Assembly (NCBI RefSeq): GCF_028618555.1
Contig: NZ_JAQITD010000004.1
Span: 62,001 to 126,000, forward strand
DNA from: Bartonella sp. CM31XJBT
GTDB lineage: Bacteria > Pseudomonadota > Alphaproteobacteria > Rhizobiales > Rhizobiaceae
DNA: 64,000 bases
Reading direction: 5' to 3'
Shown here: in pieces, positions 35,448 through 44,390 of the stretch
How the letters are laid out: every line of letters starts with the position of its first letter
How positions within the stretch are numbered: position 1 is the stretch's first letter
Notes under the pieces: model-generated
The model's input: the letters and a program-made list of their open reading frames with translations, nothing else
Database searches by the model: none
What the model was told of the DNA's origin: nothing
Translations under genes and position numbers: made by a program

Positions 35448-37019
35448 TTACAATTGTGATTCAATAGGTAACCAACTTATTATTTTTGCAAATGCGCGAC
35501 GCCAAAAATTGCTTTCTGGCTCATAGTCAATGCTATATTTTTTTTCATTTTCAATAAAATCCCAATAAATACGATTATTATCACCAAGACGCAGATGATA
35601 GCTCATTTCCCCTGTGGTTTCTTCAGAAAACAACAAATCTAATCTTGCTGTAATGGGAGCACATTCAAAAAGAATGCCCATTTCTGTATTTAATGATGCT
35701 GATCTTGGATCAAAATTTAAAGATCCAATAAAAGCTGTTTTACGATCAATTAAAAAAGCTTTGGCATGTAAACTTGCCTTACTCGATCGAAACAATCGTA
35801 ACCCATGAGTATTGCCTTCCGCTTTTAATTCATAAAGATTAACACCACTTTTCAACAATGCCTTACGATACGGTACATAACCACCATGCACTAATGCTAC
35901 ATCAGTAGCTGCTAAAGAATTTGTCAGAATTTTGACATCAACACCCTTTGAAACCAAATTACTAAAATTCTGCGTGCCAACCTTACCAGGAACAAAATAA
36001 GGTGACGTAATCTGAACCGTTTTTTGGGCATTTCCAATAACCTTTGAAAGTGCCTTCATAAGCCAATTGCTTGCTTTTTTACGCAATGCTTTTTCTGGAG
36101 GATCAGAAAGAACAACAACTTTGTCTGCTAAAAATAACCGCTTTCCTGTTTGGATAAAACAATTAAAGTTAATGTGCTCTTTGACATAATCTAAATAAAC
36201 TTTTGCAACCTTGGAATCACGAAACTTTCGTAATTTATCTTTCCAATAGCTAAGATCACTTGCGCTTTTAGGAACAACCAAAGTATGAATTGGTAAAACA
36301 ACAGCACTATTCCAAAAATCATCAAAGATACTTTCTACCTTTTTAACAGAGGGACCGATTAACATCAAATCTAAATCTCGAAAATGAGATTCTTTACCAG
36401 CATCAAAATAAGAATCTGCAAGATTACGTCCTCCTACAAAAGCGACCCTGCCATCAACAATAAAAGCTTTATTATGCATTCTACGTGTTACGGTAATTGC
36501 CCGTAATATAATTTCTAAACCACGGCGTAAACCACCTTTACGAGATCGCCCTGGATTAAACATTCTCACCTCAATATGAGGATGTTTATCTAGCGCAATA
36601 TAAGCTGGATCACGTGCCTGAGCATTAATATCATCCAAAAGAAGCCGTACCCGAACACCCCGATCTGCTGCCTCAACTATTTCACTTAATAATAGGCGCC
36701 CCGTTAAATCATCGTCCCAAATATAATACATCAGATCAAGGCTACGCCCAGCCTCTGCAGCTCCTATTGCACGAACACAAAACGCATCCAAATTGCTGAT
36801 AATGAGGGAAAGGGCATCTTTATCAATCCCCAATCCACTTTCTTCCTCAGCTAATTGACTGACGATACGATCAAGCTTAGTTTCATCTTTCTGAATAGGT
36901 AACGCATAAGAACATTGCCCCCTAGCATTTTTCACAAAACGTCCATAGGTGTAGATTGCCAACATAGATGCAATAAAAAAAAAGAGGACAAAACCAATAA
37001 CAATCTGTAAAAGAGTCAA
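35448..37019 (-). CDS. Phospholipase D superfamily protein, cardiolipin-synthase-like
   Basis: A PLD-fold phosphatidyl transferase or hydrolase of 523 residues. One N-terminal membrane anchor (residues about 5-27) precedes two HKD motifs: HNKAFIVDGRVAFVGGRN and HAKAFLIDRKTAFIGSLN (near residues 180 and 417), the second followed by FDPRS. This is the layout of ClsB/ClsC-type cardiolipin synthases and their relatives, so a membrane phospholipid role is likely. It lies alone between guaB and the NtrC-like regulator. Confidence 0.8.
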   Translation of the reverse strand: MTLLQIVIGFVLFFFIASMLAIYTYGRFVKNARGQCSYALPIQKDETKLDRIVSQLAEEESGLGIDKDALSLIISNLDAFCVRAIGAAEAGRSLDLMYYIWDDDLTGRLLLSEIVEAADRGVRVRLLLDDINAQARDPAYIALDKHPHIEVRMFNPGRSRKGGLRRGLEIILRAITVTRRMHNKAFIVDGRVAFVGGRNLADSYFDAGKESHFRDLDLMLIGPSVKKVESIFDDFWNSAVVLPIHTLVVPKSASDLSYWKDKLRKFRDSKVAKVYLDYVKEHINFNCFIQTGKRLFLADKVVVLSDPPEKALRKKASNWLMKALSKVIGNAQKTVQITSPYFVPGKVGTQNFSNLVSKGVDVKILTNSLAATDVALVHGGYVPYRKALLKSGVNLYELKAEGNTHGLRLFRSSKASLHAKAFLIDRKTAFIGSLNFDPRSASLNTEMGILFECAPITARLDLLFSEETTGEMSYHLRLGDNNRIYWDFIENEKKYSIDYEPESNFWRRAFAKIISWLPIESQL

Positions 37020-37422
37020 AGAGGATAAACTTTCTATTTTAAACTATCACATCATCAGTAATGCAAACGATAACACTAATCACTTTATCTTAATCGTATA
37101 GCAGATAAAATGCCACTTCTTGCTTAAGAGAGTATAAATTTAATATTGATGATACAAAAATTTTAGCGGTAGTATTTAAAAGTTTTTAAAAATGCTTCTC
37201 TGTTTTAATAAATGTAAACTTAACTAAAATTGTATAAATTGAAACAAACGATTAAAATAATCACATAAAATTTATATTTGATTTAAATCTACAAAATCAT
37301 CCTCTATAGATAAATTTTACAATAAATAATTGTTTTCTTAAGCTTCCCCCACGAACTTTATCAAAATCCACTCTATTTTTTTGAAACTCATGCTTGTCAT
37401 GAAGAGAAATTTGTTATGAATT
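37020..37422. other. AT-rich intergenic stretch
   Basis: About 400 very AT-rich bases between the PLD-family gene and the downstream end of the NtrC-like regulator. I see no ORF, integrase relic, repeat or clear terminator. Confidence 0.5.
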
Positions 37423-38808
37423 TTACTTTCGTTCTTGATTTCTTATTGCTCTCAATTCTTCCATTTTTCTATAAAGTGTAGAGCGACCAATATGAAGGCG
37501 GCGCGCAATCTCACTCATATGTCCTTTATAATGTTTAATCGCTTTCTCTATAATATCATGTTCCATCTCTGCAAAAGTACGCACATGCCCATCAGTATTC
37601 AAAAATTTTATCGATTCTTGTTCATTATCTTCTTGTATATTACCCTCAATGATATTGGGAACATTCATTAATGAATTTCCCATTAATTGCGGAAAATCTC
37701 GAACAGTTAATAACGGTCCTTCACTGAGTAAAATCGCACGAAATAAAAAGGTTTCAAGCTCATTTCTATTGCCAGGCCAATCATACTGCATAAGCAAGGA
37801 AAGAGCAGAGCCTGCTAAACCATGGACATGTGATCGCCCTGTTTCTGTGATAATGTGATCAATCAAACGTTGTGTAATCTCTGGAAAATCATCCCTTAAT
37901 TCTCGTAAAGCAGGGACGCTAATAGACAAGTGAGAAAATTGTTCAAACAAACTATGCAAAAAAAAGTTCTCATTAACCAAGTCCTTTAAACGCGATGTTG
38001 AAATAGCAATGATCCGAAAAGGGAAAAATCCTCCTTTTGTATCCCTTTCCCTCTCTTTAAGGTAATGAGCAAACCGTTTTTGCTGTATGGGCTCAAGTCG
38101 ATCAATATCACAAAGGCAAAGTGTCCCTTTTTCAAGAGAAGAAACCAATGGTAGGAATTCTTTAAACCACTGCTGATTTTCTTCTTCTGGATCAACGATG
38201 GCTGAACATTGAAAGCGAACAAAAACACCCTCCGAAAATAATCCCTCATGATGAATAATCCGAGCTAATGTCTCACGTCCTGTTCCAGCTTCCCCCTCTA
38301 TCAAAAGATTCTGTAAAGAAGTTGCTGCTTGTCTCGATTGTTCTAACACTATCTGCATAGCTCTACTTTTTACGCAAAGATCAGAAAACCGTAAATGATT
38401 CTCTTTTTTTCGCCGAATATCTCGAACCTCGTGCTCCAAGGCAGAAATAAGAGCAAGAATATCCAAAGTAACTCTTACGCGTAATAATGTTACTGGATGG
38501 ATCCAATAATCAATAGCTCCAGCTGTTAAAGCTTTCTGGAGTAAATGCTGATTCTCTTGTTGTGCTATAACGACAATAGGAACAGAAACACCAGCAACTC
38601 TAATCATTTTAATCAAATCGCTCACACTCAAATCACTCATAACGACATCAAGGAGTGCAAGCACAATGTTTTTACGCCTGTGTAAAAGATCAATCGTACG
38701 GAGACCATTTTCTGCTTCAATGACACGATAACCAAAACCTCTCAGCATAGCAGAAAGTTCTATACGTCTTCCATAATCTTCACTCGCAACAAGAATGGGA
38801 CCAACCAT
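37423..38808 (-). CDS. Degenerate NtrC-like response regulator (ATPase motifs lost)
   Basis: 461 residues in the order receiver, AAA+, Fis-type HTH, like sigma-54 activators. The receiver keeps the phospho-acceptor region (LALLDVVMSD) but lacks the conserved Thr/Ser and the Lys (WIHPV instead of a K-P pair). In the AAA+ domain the Walker A is GEAGTGRE with Arg for Lys, the Walker B region reads LCLCDID, and the GAFTGA loop needed to contact sigma-54 is missing. The arginine-finger region also lacks its arginines. The C-terminal Fis helix-turn-helix (EIARRLHIGRSTLYRKMEEL) looks intact. It is probably a DNA-binding regulator that does not activate sigma-54. Confidence 0.85.
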   Translation of the reverse strand: MVGPILVASEDYGRRIELSAMLRGFGYRVIEAENGLRTIDLLHRRKNIVLALLDVVMSDLSVSDLIKMIRVAGVSVPIVVIAQQENQHLLQKALTAGAIDYWIHPVTLLRVRVTLDILALISALEHEVRDIRRKKENHLRFSDLCVKSRAMQIVLEQSRQAATSLQNLLIEGEAGTGRETLARIIHHEGLFSEGVFVRFQCSAIVDPEEENQQWFKEFLPLVSSLEKGTLCLCDIDRLEPIQQKRFAHYLKERERDTKGGFFPFRIIAISTSRLKDLVNENFFLHSLFEQFSHLSISVPALRELRDDFPEITQRLIDHIITETGRSHVHGLAGSALSLLMQYDWPGNRNELETFLFRAILLSEGPLLTVRDFPQLMGNSLMNVPNIIEGNIQEDNEQESIKFLNTDGHVRTFAEMEHDIIEKAIKHYKGHMSEIARRLHIGRSTLYRKMEELRAIRNQERK

Positions 38809-39060
38809 AATGTCAATAATCTCCTTTGAGACTACTCAGCAGCTTAATATCAAAATTGTTGTAAACCATAAGAAATATTTCACCTCTTGTGTTTCACTTA
38901 CGAACTTCATCAAGCTATCAATTAAATACAACATTAAGGCATTTTTTTCCATTTTTTTGCTTTTTCATTGATTTTCATTAAATTTTTCATATTGACTCAT
39001 GGGGTAATTTAATAATGTTATAGAAACTCGAGAGCAAATAATCTAAATAGAGTGCAATAA

Positions 39061-39420
39061 ATGAAACATACCTATCATATTTTATGTCTTACAATCACCG
39101 CCTTGCTGTTAAGTGCCTGTAAATTTTCGCAATATTATAATTCAAATATGCCAACTGGAATTGATGGGAAATGGGTTGATGAGAATGGTATTATTTCTTC
39201 TTTCCACAATGGTGTTTTTGAAACGCGTGCAGCAGATACAGAAGAAAAACTATCAGAAGGGGCATATAATTATCTCAATGCCCAAAATATAGAAATTGAA
39301 ATACGCTCTATTCTCCGTGGAACAATTTCTAGAGTCAATTGTACAATGTCCTATGACGCCACACAACTTCTCTGCACCTCACATACAGGAGCACAGTTTT
39401 TCCTTAAGCGGAAATCTTAA
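39061..39420 (+). CDS. omp10: Outer-membrane lipoprotein, Omp10 homologue
   Basis: A 119-residue lipoprotein precursor with a lipobox LLSAC (Cys20). The mature part matches the Brucella Omp10 pattern, for example GIDGKWVDENGIISSF, FETRAADTEEKLSEG and SILRGTISRVNC. Predicted acylated and outer-membrane located. Omp10 is an exposed antigen in Brucella; its function there is not well defined. A TTGACT (38992-38997) upstream may be the -35 region. This is a standalone gene. Confidence 0.85.
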   Translation: MKHTYHILCLTITALLLSACKFSQYYNSNMPTGIDGKWVDENGIISSFHNGVFETRAADTEEKLSEGAYNYLNAQNIEIEIRSILRGTISRVNCTMSYDATQLLCTSHTGAQFFLKRKS

Positions 39421-39472
39421 ACAAAGTACAAGGGAAACCTCTCTTAAGAACAGAGGGAGCACACACATTAAG

Positions 39473-39497
39473 CAGGAGGCGATCCGTTCTCCTCCTG
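39473..39497 (+). terminator. omp10: Possible terminator hairpin after omp10
   Basis: CAGGAGG (39473-39479) pairs perfectly with CCTCCTG (39491-39497) around an 11-base loop. It lacks a clear T-tract, so this is only a possible terminator or attenuating hairpin. Confidence 0.35.
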
Positions 39498-39696
39498 ATA
39501 GAAAATCCTCTCTAAAATACGCAAAGAGGCTGGTATAATCTTTACCCTGAGAATTTTCTAAACATTATGAAATGCGTAAAATAATCATTTTCTTCCACAA
39601 AATATCAGTAAAGCCACCTCACAATAAAATTATAACTTTGTATCCTGCAATCTATTTCAACCTAAAATAACATTTTATTTGATAAGGAAGCTTAAT

Positions 39697-40689
39697 CTAA
39701 GCAGCGCCAATGCGCAAAAGATCATGAAAATGGACAATTCCTATCGGTTTTTTATCTTCAACCACGAAAAATGCACCAATCTGATGATCATTAATAAAAG
39801 CTGTTGCTGCACCAACAAGTGTATTTGGCTTTACAACTTTAGGAGCTTTGGTCATCACCTCGTCAACATTAAATTTTGATAAATTAAAATGAATGTTACG
39901 TGCAAGGTCGCCATCAGTTACAATTCCGATTAGTTCACCTTCTTGATTCACAACACCAACACAACCAAAATGTTTTTCCACCAAAACATTCATCGCTTCA
40001 GTCATAGATGTTCCCTGCATTACCAAAGGAATATTATCACCCTCATGCATAATATCACACACGTATTTAAGGCTTGCACCAAGAGAACCACCAGGATGAT
40101 ATATTTTGAAATCCGTTGCGGTAAAACCACGCATTTCTAAAAGAGAAACCGCTAATGCATCTCCCATTGCCAATTGCATAATTGTTGAAGTTGTAGGGGC
40201 TAAACCATGGGGGCAAGCCTCTTCTATCTTTGGTAATAATAGCACAATATCAGCTTGTCGTCCTAACACAGAGTGCTTACTTGATGTCATCGCAATAAGG
40301 GGAATACGAAAACGCGCCGCATAACTCATAATACCACTTAACTCTTGAGTTTCACCAGACCATGATAAAGCAAGAATAACATCATCAGATCCAATCATAC
40401 CAAGATCACCATGATTGGCTTCTGCAGCGTGAACAAAAAAGGCAGGTGTTCCAGTTGAGGCTAAGGTTGCTGCAATTTTTGTCCCTATATGACCACTTTT
40501 TCCAAGACCAGTAATGACCACATGTCCACGAGCATTTCTAATAGTTTGAACAGCCGCTTCAAAAGAAGAAGAAAGACTTTCCAGAAGAGCTTTTTCAAGG
40601 GCTTCAAGCCCCTGCTTTTCACTGGCAAGTGTTTTAAGCGCTGATACAACAGCACCCTGCAAAGCCATATGAGGAGACGGTATTATCAT
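39697..40689 (-). CDS. kdsD: Arabinose-5-phosphate isomerase (KdsD/GutQ family)
   Basis: Interconverts ribulose-5-phosphate and arabinose-5-phosphate for Kdo synthesis in LPS. The SIS domain has the GLGKSGHIG motif (about residue 61), SWSGET, and the catalytic His in HAAEANHGDLG. Two C-terminal CBS domains follow (IMHEGDNIPLV and the VMTKAPKVV repeats). Start taken at ATG 40689; a TTG at 40695 and ATG 40668 are also open. It lies about 40 bases after galU, both envelope-sugar genes. Confidence 0.92.
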   Translation of the reverse strand: MIIPSPHMALQGAVVSALKTLASEKQGLEALEKALLESLSSSFEAAVQTIRNARGHVVITGLGKSGHIGTKIAATLASTGTPAFFVHAAEANHGDLGMIGSDDVILALSWSGETQELSGIMSYAARFRIPLIAMTSSKHSVLGRQADIVLLLPKIEEACPHGLAPTTSTIMQLAMGDALAVSLLEMRGFTATDFKIYHPGGSLGASLKYVCDIMHEGDNIPLVMQGTSMTEAMNVLVEKHFGCVGVVNQEGELIGIVTDGDLARNIHFNLSKFNVDEVMTKAPKVVKPNTLVGAATAFINDHQIGAFFVVEDKKPIGIVHFHDLLRIGAA

Positions 40690-40728
40690 AATCAAATTCG
40701 ATCAATAAAATTAAATGAGAGATCTATA

Positions 40729-41619
40729 TTATTTTTCAACATTAATGGTTTCCAATAAATTTTTCAATGAAGCAGAAACGTGGCTGTGCATATCAGCGCG
40801 TGCCAAAGAAAATGCAACGTTGGCTTCAATAAAACCAGCTTTAGAACCGCAATCAAAAGTGCGCCCTTTTACTTGCAAACCCCAAAAATCTTGCTCATTT
40901 GAAAGCCGTATCATAGCATCTGTTAATTGAATTTCATTTCCTGTTCCCCGTTCTTGAGTAGAAAGAATATTAAAAATTTCTGGCTGCAAAATATAACGTC
41001 CATTGATGTACAAATTTGATGGTGCCGTTCCTTGTACTGGTTTCTCTACCATTTTTGTGATTTCAAAACCATTTGCAATCTGTTTGCCTTTCCCAACAAT
41101 ACCATATTTATGTGTTTCTCTAGGATCGCATTCCTGAACTGCTATAATATTTCCCCCACCCACCTTTTCATAAAGGCTCATCATTTCAGAAAGACAGCCC
41201 TTTTTCGCCTGTATCAACATATCGGGTAATAATAAAGCAAAAGGTTCCCCTGCAACTAATTCACGCGCACACCAAAGAGCATGCCCTAATCCCAAAGGTT
41301 GCTGTTGCCGAGTGAAAGAAGTTGACCCTGGTAATGGCTGTAAACGGTATAAATTTGCAAGATCTTCTTTCTTTCCACATTCAGCAAGTGTCGTGTATAA
41401 TTCAACTTGCGCATCAAAATAATCCTCAATGACTGCTTTGTTACGTCCAGTCACAAAAATAAAATGCTCAATACCAGCTTCCCTCGCCTCATCCACAACA
41501 TATTGAATAACAGGTTTATCAACAACTGTTAGCATTTCTTTAGGAATCGTTTTTGTCGCAGGAAGGAAACGCGTACCAAGACCTGCTACTGGGAATACTG
41601 CTTTCCGGATTTTACGCAC
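40729..41619 (-). CDS. galU: UTP-glucose-1-phosphate uridylyltransferase
   Basis: Makes UDP-glucose for LPS and other glycans; about 296 residues. The nucleotidyltransferase signature [18 protein letters not shown] (near residues 12-29) and VDKPVIQYV follow. The start is placed at GTG 41619 because a perfect AGGAGG lies 6 bases upstream (41626-41631), although an in-frame ATG exists at 41643. It transcribes toward kdsD. Confidence 0.93.
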   Translation of the reverse strand: MRKIRKAVFPVAGLGTRFLPATKTIPKEMLTVVDKPVIQYVVDEAREAGIEHFIFVTGRNKAVIEDYFDAQVELYTTLAECGKKEDLANLYRLQPLPGSTSFTRQQQPLGLGHALWCARELVAGEPFALLLPDMLIQAKKGCLSEMMSLYEKVGGGNIIAVQECDPRETHKYGIVGKGKQIANGFEITKMVEKPVQGTAPSNLYINGRYILQPEIFNILSTQERGTGNEIQLTDAMIRLSNEQDFWGLQVKGRTFDCGSKAGFIEANVAFSLARADMHSHVSASLKNLLETINVEK

Positions 41620-41883
41620 ACTCACCCTCCTCAATGAATTCATATAACTTTTTTGTTTTATTTATCATATGTTTTTACGAAATGGTAAAAAAGATATCTT
41701 ATTGTTTTGATTATCATTATAATGGATAATAAAAATGTAAAAAGAGTCTGAGAATTTATTGAAAGGATTAAAACGAATTATTTATTCAGTTTTTTCCTCT
41801 TCTTGATCATATTATCGATTAAACTAAATACAAAATAAAGTTATTGCACATCTAATGAATTGAATATTAATGGGGATTTCAAA

Positions 41884-43137
41884 ATGCAAAAAACAGAATT
41901 GAAGACTCTCTTTTTAGAGAAGTCAATAACTTGGAGAACTCTTTTCACTGTCTCTGCCGTTATTTTTTCTGCTTTTTTTATGTTTTTTATATCCCTTTCA
42001 TATGCTGATAGCGGATTTAAACACTGGATTAAAGAATTTAAAAAAATAGCTATTGCTCACAATATTACCCCTTCTACGTTTCATATGGCGTTTAAAGGTG
42101 TTAATGCCATTGATCCAGAAGTTCTAAAAAGCGCCGCATACCAACCGGAATTTGTTGCTCCTTCATGGAACTATTTCGATAATCGTGTCCATGATATTGC
42201 AATTGAGGAAGGACGGCGCCAAACTCAAAAATGGAACAAATGGCTTCTTCAAATTGAAAAACGTTTTGGTGTTGATCGCAATATTCTGCTTGCTATTTGG
42301 TCAATGGAAAGCAACTATGGGAAGGTTTTAGCCAATAAAAGTGTAATGCGTGATACCATTCGCTCTCTTGCAACTTTAGCCTATGCTGATAAAAAACGTG
42401 CAAAATATGCATATACACAGCTGATTGCTGCTATGAAAATTCTACAAAGTGGCGAAATTAAACGCTCTCAACTCACTGGATCTTGGGCCGGTGCATTGGG
42501 GCATACACAATTTATTCCAAGCAGTTATCTCGCCTATGCAGTTGATATGGACCAAGATGGACGGCGTGATATCTGGAACTCTGTTCCAGATGCTCTGGCT
42601 ACTGCTGCTAACCTTCTCCACAAAAATGGCTGGCAACCTAATCTTATTTGGGGAGTAGAGGTAAAAGTGCCGCAGGGGAAAAACCTTCCTGAAGGCTGGT
42701 ATTCCTTTGAACAATGGAAAAAATTAGGTGTAAAACACGCAAATGGTCACCCTCTTCCTACATCAGCTGAACAAGCAATATTAAAATATCCAGATGGAGC
42801 AAAAGGACCTATATTTTTAGTCACAAAAAATTTCTTTGTTCTGAAACATTATAATAATGCAGATCGTTATGCGTTTGCTGTTGGCCTTCTTGCTGATCGC
42901 ATTGCTGGACATCCTGGATTGGTAAATGATTGGCAAAGACCTTTTCAACCTCTTACTTTCCAGGAATGTAAAGAACTACAATCTCGCTTAAGTGCACTGG
43001 GCTATTATAAAGGGAATGTTGATGGAAAAATCGGAACAGCTTCTCGCAAAGCAATTAAAGCTTTTCAACTGCGTCACGGTCTAAAAGCAAATGGATATCC
43101 ATCACCTCAAGTGCTTTTTCTCCTTCGCAAACAATAA
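41884..43137 (+). CDS. MltB-type lytic murein transglycosylase with peptidoglycan-binding domain
   Basis: Cleaves peptidoglycan with formation of anhydro-muropeptides; 417 residues. N-terminal membrane/signal segment (about residues 20-42, ending SYADS). The catalytic Glu lies in LLAIWSMESNYGK (about 135), with the SWAGALGHTQFIPSSYL substrate region. The C-terminal domain (residues about 355-417: LQSRLSALGYYKGNVDGKIG) is the classic PG-binding fold. The TTG at 41860 extends the frame but ATG 41884 follows GGGGA. Close to the downstream DUF459 gene (gap 14). Confidence 0.9.
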   Translation: MQKTELKTLFLEKSITWRTLFTVSAVIFSAFFMFFISLSYADSGFKHWIKEFKKIAIAHNITPSTFHMAFKGVNAIDPEVLKSAAYQPEFVAPSWNYFDNRVHDIAIEEGRRQTQKWNKWLLQIEKRFGVDRNILLAIWSMESNYGKVLANKSVMRDTIRSLATLAYADKKRAKYAYTQLIAAMKILQSGEIKRSQLTGSWAGALGHTQFIPSSYLAYAVDMDQDGRRDIWNSVPDALATAANLLHKNGWQPNLIWGVEVKVPQGKNLPEGWYSFEQWKKLGVKHANGHPLPTSAEQAILKYPDGAKGPIFLVTKNFFVLKHYNNADRYAFAVGLLADRIAGHPGLVNDWQRPFQPLTFQECKELQSRLSALGYYKGNVDGKIGTASRKAIKAFQLRHGLKANGYPSPQVLFLLRKQ

Positions 43138-43151
43138 GGGAGACTAAATTT

Positions 43152-44228
43152 TTGTCTTCTTTTCGCCTGATATACTTGACATTATTGCTGTTTTCACTTT
43201 CTATTGTGGGGATCTTACAGCCATCCCCAAGTAAAGCAACGAACTTCTTCAAATGGTTGTCACAACAAAACAAACAGACACAGCAGCCACCGCAAATTAT
43301 AGAACAAAAAATAGACAAGCCGCAAAAAAAGATCGTAACACAAAAAAACATACAAAAGCTAAAAAATGAGAATGCAAAGCGCGTTCTTGTCATAGGGGAT
43401 TTTGCAGCTTCTGCTGTTGCCGATGCACTTAAGAAGTCTTTTATAAATAATAGCTATATCGTTATCATGAACAACACAATACCAGCTTCCGGCTTAGTTC
43501 GAACGGATTATTATTCTTGGCAAGGCAATATTTCTAAACTCATTGATCAAAATAATCCCGATGTTATTATCATGATGATCGGTGCAAATGATAATCAACC
43601 CATCACAGACTCTCATAACATGATTAACACAGATCAGTCAGAATGGATACGCATCTACAAACAAAGAATTATCGAAATTGCTGAAAGTCTTCATGCCTCT
43701 GGAAAACCATGGATATGGATAGGTCAGCCTTCTTTTGGAAATGATCTTTTGACACAAAAAATAAAAATTTTTAATGCGCTCTATCAACAAGAAACAGAAA
43801 CAGCAGGAGGGTATTTTCTCGATATCTGGAGCGGCTTTAGTGATGAGACAGGAAATTTTTCTTTTTCAGGCTATGATATTAATGGGAAAATAACCAAATT
43901 ACGCACCAATAATGGCATGCATTTCACCCCTGAAGGAAAGAAAAAACTTGCCTCTTATTTAGAAAAGCCATTGAAAAATATTTTAAATTTTTATGCCTTT
44001 TCTCATGGAAATCCTTACTCAACCGATCAAGCTATTCAAAAACTTATACAAGAATCAGAGAATCAAGAGCGGAGTAAAATTATGCGTCAGCTTCCAATGA
44101 GCCTCGATGATATGGCACAACAAAACACTCACCTTTTAGGCAAAAGAAAGTTAAGTTTTATAAAAAAATCATGGTTTCCACCAAATGGGCATCAAAAAGA
44201 TCGAGCTGATGATTTTTCTTTCCCATAA
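43152..44228 (+). CDS. DUF459 SGNH-hydrolase-like protein, exported
   Basis: 358 residues, starting with TTG at 43152 behind AAGGGAG. A hydrophobic N-terminus (residues about 6-22) marks export. The core shows the SGNH layout of the DUF459 family: GDFAAS in place of the nucleophile block GDS, the GAND block near residue 144, and MHFTPEG near residue 257. The nucleophile Ser and the acidic D before MHF (here N) are altered, so classical esterase activity is doubtful. It follows the lytic transglycosylase, so it may act in the cell envelope. Confidence 0.8.
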   Translation: MSSFRLIYLTLLLFSLSIVGILQPSPSKATNFFKWLSQQNKQTQQPPQIIEQKIDKPQKKIVTQKNIQKLKNENAKRVLVIGDFAASAVADALKKSFINNSYIVIMNNTIPASGLVRTDYYSWQGNISKLIDQNNPDVIIMMIGANDNQPITDSHNMINTDQSEWIRIYKQRIIEIAESLHASGKPWIWIGQPSFGNDLLTQKIKIFNALYQQETETAGGYFLDIWSGFSDETGNFSFSGYDINGKITKLRTNNGMHFTPEGKKKLASYLEKPLKNILNFYAFSHGNPYSTDQAIQKLIQESENQERSKIMRQLPMSLDDMAQQNTHLLGKRKLSFIKKSWFPPNGHQKDRADDFSFP

Positions 44229-44359
44229 TGTCTATTTAAAATACAAAATCTGTTTTCCTCTATAAACAAAAAGCGAATAAGATAAAAAACTCTGTTTACA
44301 GAGCTATAATGAAGAGGAAATTTGCATAACTCGCAACTGCACCTTTCGAATAATATGAA

Positions 44360-44385
44360 AACGGCATGGTGTTAACCATACCGTT
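44360..44385. terminator. dcp: Probable terminator of dcp
   Basis: AACGG-x-ATGGT pairs with ACCAT-x-CCGTT (44360-44385) around a 4-base loop, with one mismatch pair. The T-rich tail lies on the minus-strand side, fitting the end of dcp, whose stop codon is just upstream on that strand. Confidence 0.6.
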
Positions 44386-44390
44386 ATATC

